Assembly (NCBI GenBank): GCA_003577305.1
Contig: QEVL01000007.1
Coordinates: 1 to 64,000 of the forward strand
Reading direction: 5' to 3'
DNA length: 64,000 nt
DNA from: Burkholderiales bacterium
GTDB taxonomy: Bacteria; Pseudomonadota; Gammaproteobacteria; Burkholderiales; Burkholderiaceae_E
Part shown: in pieces, positions 9,853 through 18,048 of the stretch
Position numbering within the stretch: position 1 is the first letter of the stretch
How the letters are laid out: each line of letters opens with the position of its first letter
Notes under the pieces: generated by a model
What the model was told of the DNA's origin: nothing
The model's input: the letters and a program-made list of their open reading frames with translations, nothing else
Databases searched by the model: none
Translations under genes and position numbers: made by a program

Positions 9853-10570
9853 ACACGACATGTACCAGCTGCCGCTCGATCTGCACCGCGTCGAGCCGCC
9901 CTCGCTCGACAACTTCGTGGCCGGGCGCAACGGCGAGGTGCTCGCGCAATTGCGCCTGTTGCGAGCAGGCGCCACGCAGGGTGCGCCCGCGGTGATCTAC
10001 CTGTGGGGCGAGGCCGGCAGCGGCAAGACGCACCTGCTGCACGCGCTGGCGGGCGCGCAGCGGGTGCTGGGGCCCGAAGCGCCGCTCGAGGCATTCGCCA
10101 TCGACGGCGCGCTCGCGGGGGCCCCGCCGCCGGGCGAGGGCCCGGCCATTGTCGCGATCGACGATTGCGAACACCTCGACGAGGCGCGCCAGCAGCGCGC
10201 CTTCCAGCTGATCAACCATGCGCACGCGCGTCCCGGAACGACGGTGATCGCGGCAGGCGCGCAACCGCCGCTCGCGCTCGCGCTGCGTGACGACCTGCGC
10301 ACACGGCTCGGATCCGGGCTGGTCTATCGACTGCAGTTGCTCGGCGACGAGGAGAAGGCCGCCGTGCTCGAACGCGTCGCCGCCGAGCGCGGCGTGGCGA
10401 TCTCCTCCGAGGTCGTTCCCTGGCTGATCGCCCACACGTCGCGCGACATCCGCGCACTGCTGCGCCTGTTCGACGTGCTCGACCGTCATGCGTTCGAGCG
10501 CAGGCGTGCGATCACGCTGCCGCTGCTGCGCGAACTGGAGGCGGCCGGGGCGCTGATAAAATCCGGCTGA
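9845..10570 (+). CDS. hda: DnaA regulatory inactivator Hda
   Basis: A 241-residue AAA+ protein homologous to DnaA domain III. Hda bound to the DNA-loaded sliding clamp stimulates DnaA-ATP hydrolysis and so limits re-initiation. The N-terminal YQLPLDL fits the clamp-binding motif. The P-loop GEAGSGKT is at residues 55-62, Walker B AIDDCE follows, and the arginine-finger/sensor II region is RDIRALLRLFDVLD. Unlike the degenerate P-loop of E. coli Hda, the lysine and threonine are intact. Start may be the GTG at 9845 (overlapping the upstream stop by 8 nt) or the ATG at 9860, which begins MYQLPLDL. Confidence 0.93.
   Translation: MAEHDMYQLPLDLHRVEPPSLDNFVAGRNGEVLAQLRLLRAGATQGAPAVIYLWGEAGSGKTHLLHALAGAQRVLGPEAPLEAFAIDGALAGAPPPGEGPAIVAIDDCEHLDEARQQRAFQLINHAHARPGTTVIAAGAQPPLALALRDDLRTRLGSGLVYRLQLLGDEEKAAVLERVAAERGVAISSEVVPWLIAHTSRDIRALLRLFDVLDRHAFERRRAITLPLLRELEAAGALIKSG
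10557..10562 (+). promoter_or_regulatory. Possible internal -10 box before the HAD phosphatase
   Basis: TAAAAT stands out in a GC-rich background at the very end of hda, 12 nt before the ATG of the HAD gene. It could drive an internal short-leader transcript; no matching -35 is visible. It may equally be just coding sequence of hda. Confidence 0.3.
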
Positions 10571-10574
10571 CACC

Positions 10575-11288
10575 ATGCATTCGAGCGAATCCGCGAGTTC
10601 CCCGCCGGCGCAGGCGCCGGCTGCCACGCTGGCGCTGTTCGACCTCGACCACACGCTGCTGCCGATCGACAGCGATTACGAGTGGGCCCGGTTCCTGATC
10701 CGCCTCGGCGCCGTCGACGGCGAGGAATACGAGCGTCGCAACGACCTGTTCTTCGACCAGTACCACGCGGGCACGCTCGACATCCACGAATTCCTGGCAT
10801 TCCAGCTCGCGCCGCTGGCCGCGCACCCGCGCAGCCAGCTCGAGGCCTGGCGCCGCCGGTTCATGGACGAGGTGATCGCGCCGGCGATCAGGCCGGCGGC
10901 CCGCGCGCTGGTCGATGGCCACCGCGAACGCGGCGACCTGTGCGCGATCGTCACCGCGACCAACGAATTCGTCACCGCACCGATCGCGCGCGCCTTCGGC
11001 GTCGAGCACCTGATCGCCACCGGCGTCGAGGAGAACGACGGCCACTACACCGGCCGGCCGCGCGGCACACCGTCGTTTCGCGAAGGCAAGGTGCGGCGCA
11101 CCGACGAGTGGCTCGCCTCGTTCGGCCACCACTGGAACGGCTTCGCACGGTCGTATTTCTACAGCGACTCGGTGAACGACGTTCCCCTGCTCGAGCGCGT
11201 CACCGATCCGGTCGCCACCAACCCCGATCCGCAGCTCGCCGCGCTCGCCCGCGAGCGCGGCTGGCCCGTCATCAGGCTGTTCGAATGA
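10575..11288 (+). CDS. HAD-superfamily (subfamily IB) phosphatase
   Basis: A 237-residue haloacid-dehalogenase-type hydrolase of the SerB-like IB group. Motif I is LFDLDHTLLPIDSD (nucleophile Asp and acid Asp), motif II lies in the segment IVTATNEF, and motif III/IV is YFYSDSVNDVPLLE with Mg2+-binding Asp residues. The helical cap between motifs I and II (FFDQYHAGTLDIHEFL) is typical of the histidinol-phosphatase/phosphoserine-phosphatase-like group found between hda and pcnB in betaproteobacteria. The physiological substrate cannot be read from the sequence; a small phosphomonoester is expected. The stop overlaps the pcnB start as ATGA. Confidence 0.9.
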   Translation: MHSSESASSPPAQAPAATLALFDLDHTLLPIDSDYEWARFLIRLGAVDGEEYERRNDLFFDQYHAGTLDIHEFLAFQLAPLAAHPRSQLEAWRRRFMDEVIAPAIRPAARALVDGHRERGDLCAIVTATNEFVTAPIARAFGVEHLIATGVEENDGHYTGRPRGTPSFREGKVRRTDEWLASFGHHWNGFARSYFYSDSVNDVPLLERVTDPVATNPDPQLAALARERGWPVIRLFE

Positions 11289-12706
11289 TCAGGAAACTGA
11301 TCGACCGCATCATGAACCGCAAGACGCCGCGCGCCGCGGTGCGCGACCGGCCGAAGTCGTACTCCGGCTCGGCGCACGGCGTGCGCATCGAGGACGTCTC
11401 CGATGCGGCGATGCGCACCTGCCGCACCCTGCAACAGGCCGGCTTCAAGGCCTGGGTCGTCGGCGGCGGCGTGCGCGACCTGATGCTCGGCCTGAAACCG
11501 AAAGACTTCGACGTGGCCACCGACGCCACGCCCGAGCAGGTGCGCGGGCTGTTCCGGCGTTCGCGCATCATCGGGAGGCGTTTCCAGATCGTGCACGTGA
11601 TGTTCGGTCGCGAAACCATCGAGGTCTCCACTTTCCGCGCGATCCAGGACGAAGCCGAGACCGACGAGCACGGCCGCGTACTGCGCGACAACGTCTGGGG
11701 CACGCAGGCCGAGGACGCGGCGCGCCGCGACTTCACGATCAACGCGCTCTACTACGATCCGGTAGCCGACACGATCCTCGACTACCACGACGGAGTGCGC
11801 GACCTCGAACGCAAGACGCTGCGCATGATCGGCGACCCGGCCGCGCGTTTCCGCGAAGACCCGGTACGGATGCTGCGCGTGGCCCGCTTCACCGGCAAGC
11901 TCGGCTTCACGATCGAGCCCAGGACCCGCAAGCCGATCCGCGAACTGGCCAGCCTGGTGCACAACGTGCCGGCGGCGCGGCTGTTCGACGAGATGCTCAA
12001 GCTGCTGCTGTCGGGACACGCGATGGCCTGCCTGCAGGAACTGCGCCGCGAAGGCCTGCACCACGGCCTGCTGCCGATGCTCGACCTGATCCTCGAGCAG
12101 CCCGACGACGAGCGTTTCGTCACCGCCGCGCTCGACGCCACCGACGCCCGGGTGCGCGCCGGCAAGACCACGTCGCCCGGCTTCCTGTTCGCGGCGCTGC
12201 TCTGGCAGCAGGTACGCGTGCGCTGGCAGGCGGGGGTGGCGCGCGGCGAACACTCGATTCCGGCGCTCGGCGCGGCGATCGATTCGGTGCTCGACGAGCA
12301 GGCCGAGCGCATCGCGATCCAGCGCCGCTTCATCGCCGACATGCGCGAGATCTGGATGACGCAGGCGCGCTTCGAACGCCGCATCGGCCGCTCGCCGCAC
12401 ACGCTGGTCGCGCACCCGCGCTTCCGCGCCGCCTGGGACTTCCTGCTGTTGCGCTGCCAGTCGGGCGAGGCGCCCGCCGAACTCGCCGACTGGTGGCGCG
12501 CCTTCGCCGAGGCCGATGCCGGCGAGCGCGAGGCGATGCAGGCGCGGCTGCACAAACCCGCGGGCGGCCCCGCGAAGAAGCGCCGGCGGCGCAGCAGCAG
12601 CCGGCGCGACGCCGACCGCGAATCCGCCGCAGACGCCGGGTCTGCCGAGGCGGCGCCGGCCGACACTGCGGCACCGCCGCCGTCGGGGCCGAAGGCCGCG
12701 GCGTGA
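11285..12706 (+). CDS. pcnB: Poly(A) polymerase I
   Basis: A 473-residue class II nucleotidyltransferase that adds 3' poly(A) tails to RNA and marks it for decay. The signature AWVVGGGVRDLMLG and the catalytic pair KDFDVATDATPE are present, followed by RRDFTINALYYDP and FREDPVRMLRVARF. The initial MIRKLIDRIMNRK and R-rich segment, plus a C-terminal tail with KKRRRR followed by Ala/Pro-rich sequence, distinguish PcnB from CCA-adding enzyme and are common in betaproteobacteria. The start overlaps the upstream stop by 4 nt (ATGA), and the stop overlaps the folK GTG by 4 nt. Confidence 0.95.
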   Translation: MIRKLIDRIMNRKTPRAAVRDRPKSYSGSAHGVRIEDVSDAAMRTCRTLQQAGFKAWVVGGGVRDLMLGLKPKDFDVATDATPEQVRGLFRRSRIIGRRFQIVHVMFGRETIEVSTFRAIQDEAETDEHGRVLRDNVWGTQAEDAARRDFTINALYYDPVADTILDYHDGVRDLERKTLRMIGDPAARFREDPVRMLRVARFTGKLGFTIEPRTRKPIRELASLVHNVPAARLFDEMLKLLLSGHAMACLQELRREGLHHGLLPMLDLILEQPDDERFVTAALDATDARVRAGKTTSPGFLFAALLWQQVRVRWQAGVARGEHSIPALGAAIDSVLDEQAERIAIQRRFIADMREIWMTQARFERRIGRSPHTLVAHPRFRAAWDFLLLRCQSGEAPAELADWWRAFAEADAGEREAMQARLHKPAGGPAKKRRRRSSSRRDADRESAADAGSAEAAPADTAAPPPSGPKAAA

Positions 12707-13236
12707 CGGCCGCGATGCACGCCTGGGTCGGCCTCGGCGCCAATCTCGGCGACGCTGCCGGCACGCTCGCGCGGGCGATCGACGCGATCGACGCGCTGCC
12801 TTGCACGCGGGTGATCCGTGTCTCGTCTCTGTATCGCAGCGCACCCGTCGATGCATCCGGCCCCGACTTCGTCAACGCGGTCGCGCAGATCGAGACCGCG
12901 CTGCCGCCTGCCGGACTGCTCGCGCAACTGCTCGCGATCGAGGCGAGCGAAGGCCGGCTGCGTGCGTACCGCAACGCGCCGCGCACGCTCGACCTCGACC
13001 TGCTGCTGGCGAGCGACGCCGCCGGGCCGCTGCGCATCGACACGCCGTCGCTCGCGCTGCCGCATCCGCGGATGCACCTGCGCGCGTTCGTGCTCGCGCC
13101 GCTGGCCGAGCTCGACTCGCAGCTCACGGTGCCCGGTCACGGCCGCGTCGCCGATCTCCTGGCCGCATGCGCCGGCCAGCGCATCGAGCGGATCGGCGCC
13201 GTGCCGCGGCCCGCACCGGCCGCCGCTTCGCGATGA
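12703..13236 (+). CDS. folK: 2-amino-4-hydroxy-6-hydroxymethyldihydropteridine pyrophosphokinase
   Basis: HPPK, the pyrophosphoryl transfer step of folate synthesis. WVGLGANLGD begins the fold, SLYRSAPVD and the loop with PDFVNAVAQIET bind the pterin, and RNAPRTLDLDLLL plus PHPRMHLRAFVLAPL carry the Mg-ATP-binding Asp pair and conserved Arg/His. I use the GTG at 12703, which overlaps the pcnB TGA (GTGA) like its neighbours; the ATG at 12715 would give a 173-residue protein and is also plausible. The 3' end overlaps the next gene as ATGA. Confidence 0.93.
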   Translation: MTAAMHAWVGLGANLGDAAGTLARAIDAIDALPCTRVIRVSSLYRSAPVDASGPDFVNAVAQIETALPPAGLLAQLLAIEASEGRLRAYRNAPRTLDLDLLLASDAAGPLRIDTPSLALPHPRMHLRAFVLAPLAELDSQLTVPGHGRVADLLAACAGQRIERIGAVPRPAPAAASR

Positions 13237-13919
13237 ACCTGCCGATTCCGCTCATGAGTGCCGCGCAGTCCACGCCCTCCCCGTTCGCCAGATACCGTCA
13301 CATCGTGGTCGAAGGCCCGATCGGCGCGGGCAAGACTTCGCTCGCGCGCAAGCTGGCCGAGCGCTTCGGCGCGCAACCGGTGCTCGAAGACCCGTCGGGC
13401 AATCCGTTCCTCGAGCGCTTCTATCGCGACAGCCGGCGCTACGCGCTGCCCACCCAGCTGTTCTTCCTGTTCCAGCGCGTCAACCAGCTGCGCGACCTCG
13501 CCCAGCACGACCTGTTCTCGCAGGCGATGGTGGGCGACTTCCTGCTCGACAAGGACCCCCTGTTCGCACGGCTCACGCTCGACGACGACGAACTGCGGCT
13601 GTACCAGCAGATCTTCGACAGCCTGCGCCCGCAGGCGCCCACGCCGGATCTCGTGATCTACCTGCAGGCGCAGCCCGACACGCTGGTGCGGCGCGTGCTC
13701 GAACGCGGGTTGCCGATGGAGGCGGGCATCTCCGAAGCCTACATGCGCGCGCTCGCCGACGCGTACAGTCGCCACTTCCACCACTTCGACGCCGCGCCGT
13801 TGCTGATCGTGAACACCGAGCACCTGAACCCGATCGAGCGCGAAGACGACTTCGCGACGCTGGTGCGCCAGCTCACCGAGATGCGCGGCCGGCGCAGCTT
13901 CTTCAGCCTGGGGGAGTGA
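13233..13919 (+). CDS. Deoxynucleoside kinase (deoxyadenosine/deoxycytidine kinase-like)
   Basis: A 228-residue member of the dCK/dGK family, which phosphorylates deoxyribonucleosides for salvage. The P-loop EGPIGAGKTSLARKL lies near residue 30, NPFLERFYRD binds substrate, and LFFLFQRVNQLRDL and DFLLDKDPLFARLTL match the family helices. The C-terminal half carries PDLVIYLQAQPDTLVRR and the LID Arg residues. Many betaproteobacteria carry a homologue exactly here between folK and the pan genes. The start ATG at 13233 overlaps the folK stop (ATGA); an internal ATG at 13254 is possible. Confidence 0.9.
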   Translation: MNLPIPLMSAAQSTPSPFARYRHIVVEGPIGAGKTSLARKLAERFGAQPVLEDPSGNPFLERFYRDSRRYALPTQLFFLFQRVNQLRDLAQHDLFSQAMVGDFLLDKDPLFARLTLDDDELRLYQQIFDSLRPQAPTPDLVIYLQAQPDTLVRRVLERGLPMEAGISEAYMRALADAYSRHFHHFDAAPLLIVNTEHLNPIEREDDFATLVRQLTEMRGRRSFFSLGE

Positions 13920-14771
<852 letters not shown>

Positions 14772-14786
14772 CCAAGCGCGCCGCCG

Positions 14787-15818
14787 CTACGCGCCGCCGT
14801 AGCCCTGCGGATTCGATTGCTGCCAGCGCCACGCGTCGGCGCACATGCGCTCGATGCCGAGCGCGGCGCGCCAGCCCAGCAGACTGGCCGCCGCGGAAGG
14901 ATCGGCATAGCAGGCGGCGATGTCGCCGGGGCGGCGATCGACGATCCGGTAAGGCACTTTCCGGCCGCTCGCCTGCTCGAACGCGCGCACCAGTTCGAGC
15001 ACCGAGTAGCCGCTGCCGGTGCCCAGGTTGACGGTGAACGCGCCCGGATGCGCGAACAGCCGCTCGAGCGCGGCGAGGTGGCCGCGCGCCAGGTCGACCA
15101 CGTGAATGTAATCGCGCACGCCGGTGCCGTCCGGGGTCGGCCAGTCGCCGCCGAACACCGACAGCTGCGGCCGGCGCCCGACTGCCACCTGGCTCACGAA
15201 AGGCATCAGGTTGTTCGGCGTACCGCGCGGATCCTCGCCGATCAGCCCGCTTTCGTGCGCACCCACCGGGTTGAAGTAGCGCAGCACGCCGATCGACCAC
15301 TGCGGATCGGCAGCCGCGAGATCGCCGAGGATCGATTCGATCATCAGCTTGGTGCGCCCGTAGGGGTTGGTCGGGCCGGTACGCGCGTCTTCGGTGATCG
15401 GCACCCGATCGGGATCGCCGTAGACCGTCGCCGAAGAACTGAAGACGATGCGGCGCAGGCCGGCAGCGGCCATCGCGCGCAGCAGCGTCACCGTGCCGGC
15501 GACGTTGTTGTCGTAATAGTCGAGCGGCTGCGCCACCGATTCGCCGACCGCCTTCAGGCCGGCGAAGTGGATCACCGCATCGAAGCGCCGCGACTCCAGC
15601 AGCGCCGCCAGTGCCGCCGCGTCGCGAATGTCGGCGCGCACCAGCGGCGCCTCGCGGCCGGTGATCTGCGCGACGCGGCGCAGCGACTCGGCGCTCGCGT
15701 TGCACAGGTTGTCCAGCACGGTCACTTCCCAGCCTGCCTGCAGCAATTCGAGCACCGTGTGCGAGCCGATGTAGCCCGCGCCCCCGGTCACCAGTGCCTG
15801 CCGCCTGCCGTCGCCCAA
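14787..15818 (-). CDS. galE: UDP-glucose 4-epimerase
   Basis: A short-chain-dehydrogenase-fold epimerase interconverting UDP-glucose and UDP-galactose for surface polysaccharides. The NAD-binding motif is [12 protein letters not shown]. The catalytic triad is seen as SSSATVYG and NPYGRTK (Tyr-x3-Lys), and the [12 protein letters not shown] and [12 protein letters not shown] motifs are standard. I place the start at the TTG at 15818-15816 because GGGAGG sits 6 nt upstream and it yields 343 residues, near the normal 338. The longer in-frame start at 15902 would add a non-homologous Arg-rich leader. It is divergent from manC, another sugar-nucleotide gene. Confidence 0.94.
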   Translation of the reverse strand: MGDGRRQALVTGGAGYIGSHTVLELLQAGWEVTVLDNLCNASAESLRRVAQITGREAPLVRADIRDAAALAALLESRRFDAVIHFAGLKAVGESVAQPLDYYDNNVAGTVTLLRAMAAAGLRRIVFSSSATVYGDPDRVPITEDARTGPTNPYGRTKLMIESILGDLAAADPQWSIGVLRYFNPVGAHESGLIGEDPRGTPNNLMPFVSQVAVGRRPQLSVFGGDWPTPDGTGVRDYIHVVDLARGHLAALERLFAHPGAFTVNLGTGSGYSVLELVRAFEQASGRKVPYRIVDRRPGDIAACYADPSAAASLLGWRAALGIERMCADAWRWQQSNPQGYGGA

Positions 15819-15897
15819 AGTCGCCTCCCGTCGGTCCGTCCGTCGCGTGGATGCACGCGTGTGTCCGAAGTCTCGCATGCCGGCGCGAGCCTGCCCG

Positions 15898-15903
15898 TAC
15901 AAT
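15898..15903 (+). promoter_or_regulatory. Predicted -10 box for manC
   Basis: TACAAT in an AT-richer islet, 36 nt upstream of the manC ATG. No good -35 is seen at 16-18 nt. The position fits a 5' leader of roughly 30 nt. Confidence 0.45.
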
Positions 15904-15938
15904 TGTTCTCATTCGGTTCAACTCGGATCCTGGCGACC

Positions 15939-17372
15939 ATGCTGATCCCGGTCATCCTTTCCGGCGGCGCCGGCACGCGGCTGTGGCCGGTATCGCGCGA
16001 GGCGTTTCCGAAGCCGTTCATGAAACTGGGCGGCGAACTCAGCCTGCTGCAGCGCACGCTGCGGCGCTCGCTGCCGCTGGCCGACGGACACCTCGCGGCG
16101 ATCGTCACCAACGCCGAGTATTTCTTCCGCACGCGCGAGGAGATCGACACGCTGCCCGCGGCTGCTGGCCAGCGCATCGTGCAGCTGCTCGAGCCGGCCG
16201 GGCGCAACACCGCCCCGGCGATCGCGATGGCGGCGCTGTGGGCGCAATCGGTCGATCCCGAGGCCACGATGCTGGTGCTGCCGGCCGATCACCTGATTCC
16301 GGACGAGGCCGCTTTCCAGGCCAGCGCACGCCAGGCGGCCGAGCTGGCAGCCACCGGCGCGATCGTGCTGTTCGGCATCCATCCCACCGCTCCCGAGACC
16401 GGCTTCGGCTACGTCGAAACCGGCGAAGCGCTGCCCGGCGCAGCGCTGAAAGTGCGCCGTTTCGTGGAGAAACCCGACGCGGCACGGGCGCTGCAGTTCC
16501 TCGCCGCGGGCAACTTCGTCTGGAACAGCGGCATGTTCTGTTTCGGCGCGAAGACGATCCTCGACGCGATGCAGGCGCACGCGCCCGAAGTGCTCGCCGG
16601 CGCACGCGCCGCCTGGGAAGCGAGCCGCGACAAGGCTACCGAGCAGAAGCTGCCGATCGCGGCCGAGCCGTTCGCGTCCTGCCCGAGCATCTCGATCGAC
16701 TACGCGGTCATGGAGAAGGCCGGCGGCGTCGTCGTGCTGCCGACGCGTTTCGCCTGGAGCGACATCGGCTCCTGGAAGGCGGTCGCCGAGCAACTCGAGC
16801 CCGACGCCAACGGCAACACCACGCTGGGCGAGACCATGCTGGTAGACGCAAGGAACACGCACATCCAGAGCGAGGACCGGCTGGTCGCCGCAGTGGGCGT
16901 CGAGAACCTGCTGGTCGTCGACACGCCCGATGCGCTGCTGGTCGCGAGCAAGGACGCAAGCCAGCAGGTGAAGGAGATCGTCGGGCGGCTGAAATCGAGA
17001 AACCACGAAGCGGCGCGACTACACCGCACCGTCGCCCGCCCATGGGGCACCTACACCGTCCTGCAGGAAGGTCCGCGCTTCAAGATCAAGCGCATCGAGG
17101 TCAGGCCGAAACAGACGCTGTCGCTGCAGATGCACCACCATCGCAGCGAACACTGGGTGGTGGTGTCGGGCACCGCCAGGGTGAGCTGCGACGATCGCTC
17201 GTTCCTGGTCGCCGCGAACGAATCCACCTACATCCCGATCGGTTCGAGACACCGGCTGGAGAACCCGGGCGTCGTCGACCTGGTGATGATCGAGGTTCAG
17301 TGCGGCGACTATCTCGGCGAAGACGACATCGTGCGCTTCGAGGACACCTACGGTCGAATCCCGCCCGCCTGA
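15939..17372 (+). CDS. manC: Mannose-1-phosphate guanylyltransferase / mannose-6-phosphate isomerase
   Basis: A 477-residue bifunctional type II PMI-GMP enzyme making GDP-mannose for exopolysaccharide or LPS. The N-terminal pyrophosphorylase domain opens with ILSGGAGTRLWPVSRE and contains FVEKPD and the FVWNSGMF segment; the C-terminal cupin isomerase domain shows RPWGTY, the metal-binding segment SLQMHHHRSEHW, and IPIGSRHRLENPG. Length matches AlgA/ManC (about 480). The ATG at 15939 lies 36 nt downstream of a TACAAT box. It is divergent from galE. thpR follows directly. Confidence 0.95.
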   Translation: MLIPVILSGGAGTRLWPVSREAFPKPFMKLGGELSLLQRTLRRSLPLADGHLAAIVTNAEYFFRTREEIDTLPAAAGQRIVQLLEPAGRNTAPAIAMAALWAQSVDPEATMLVLPADHLIPDEAAFQASARQAAELAATGAIVLFGIHPTAPETGFGYVETGEALPGAALKVRRFVEKPDAARALQFLAAGNFVWNSGMFCFGAKTILDAMQAHAPEVLAGARAAWEASRDKATEQKLPIAAEPFASCPSISIDYAVMEKAGGVVVLPTRFAWSDIGSWKAVAEQLEPDANGNTTLGETMLVDARNTHIQSEDRLVAAVGVENLLVVDTPDALLVASKDASQQVKEIVGRLKSRNHEAARLHRTVARPWGTYTVLQEGPRFKIKRIEVRPKQTLSLQMHHHRSEHWVVVSGTARVSCDDRSFLVAANESTYIPIGSRHRLENPGVVDLVMIEVQCGDYLGEDDIVRFEDTYGRIPPA

Positions 17373-17946
17373 ACGCCCCCGCCAGCCCGCGCAGGCGAAG
17401 GCGCGCTGGTTCTACGCGCTGCGTCCCGATCCGGCCGCGGCCGGGCGACTGGCCGCGCTCGCCACGCGACTGGGCACGAGCCTGGGGGGCCGGCCGCTGT
17501 CGGCCGACGACATCCACCTGACACTGGTCTTCGTCGGCGAGCGCCCGGCCACCGACGAAGCGACCCTGGCAGGCGCGCTCGACGGCATCGCGCCGGCCTG
17601 GCCGGCGCTGGCGCTGACCCGGATCGGCAGCTTCGGACGCGGCCTGTACTGGGCCGGACCGGCGCATCCGCAAGGCGCTGCACAGGGCGACACGTCGCCG
17701 CCCTGGCCGGCGCAACTCGCCGCCCGGTTGCAGCAGCGCCTGCGCGAGGCGGGCATCGCTTTCGACGAGCGCGCGCTGCACCTGCACGCGACCCTGCTGC
17801 GCAACGCGCGCCGCGATGCCGGTGCCCGGTTCGACGCCTTCGCCGACGCGCTGCCGATCGAAGTGGCCCGCTTCAGGCTCGCGCTGGGCTGCTCGGACGC
17901 CGGCTCGACGCCGCAGCGCCGCTATCGCTGGCGCGAGGCCGGATAG
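17371..17946 (+). CDS. thpR: RNA 2',3'-cyclic phosphodiesterase (2H family), start codon unresolved
   Basis: A LigT/ThpR-type 2H phosphoesterase with both catalytic HxTx motifs: HLTLVFVG in the first half and LHATLLRNAR in the second. These enzymes hydrolyse 2',3'-cyclic phosphate ends of RNA. The domain begins with ARWFYALRPDP at about 17401 and ends with RRYRWREAG. The frame is open from 17290 (after tandem TGA codons), yet it contains no ATG, GTG or TTG before the domain; the first TTG, at 17728, lies between the two HxTx motifs and would remove the first. The coordinate given is the first in-frame codon at the manC stop. A non-canonical start, a frameshift from an out-of-frame start or an assembly error are all possible. 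Confidence 0.7.
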   Translation, partial: ERPRQPAQAKARWFYALRPDPAAAGRLAALATRLGTSLGGRPLSADDIHLTLVFVGERPATDEATLAGALDGIAPAWPALALTRIGSFGRGLYWAGPAHPQGAAQGDTSPPWPAQLAARLQQRLREAGIAFDERALHLHATLLRNARRDAGARFDAFADALPIEVARFRLALGCSDAGSTPQRRYRWREAG

Positions 17947-18005
17947 CCTGCCAGCCCGCGTCCCGGCATGAGCGCCCGCGCGGCAACGCCCGCGGCGATC
18001 GCGTG

Positions 18006-18011
18006 TATATT
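18006..18011 (+). promoter_or_regulatory. Possible -10 box for the phoR-like gene
   Basis: TATATT within the AT-rich stretch at 18004-18012, 38 nt before the TTG start. No clear -35 or Pho-box repeats could be made out upstream. Confidence 0.35.
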
Positions 18012-18048
18012 CGGCGACGAGATCCGGCAGACCCCCGAGCCCGTTCCC

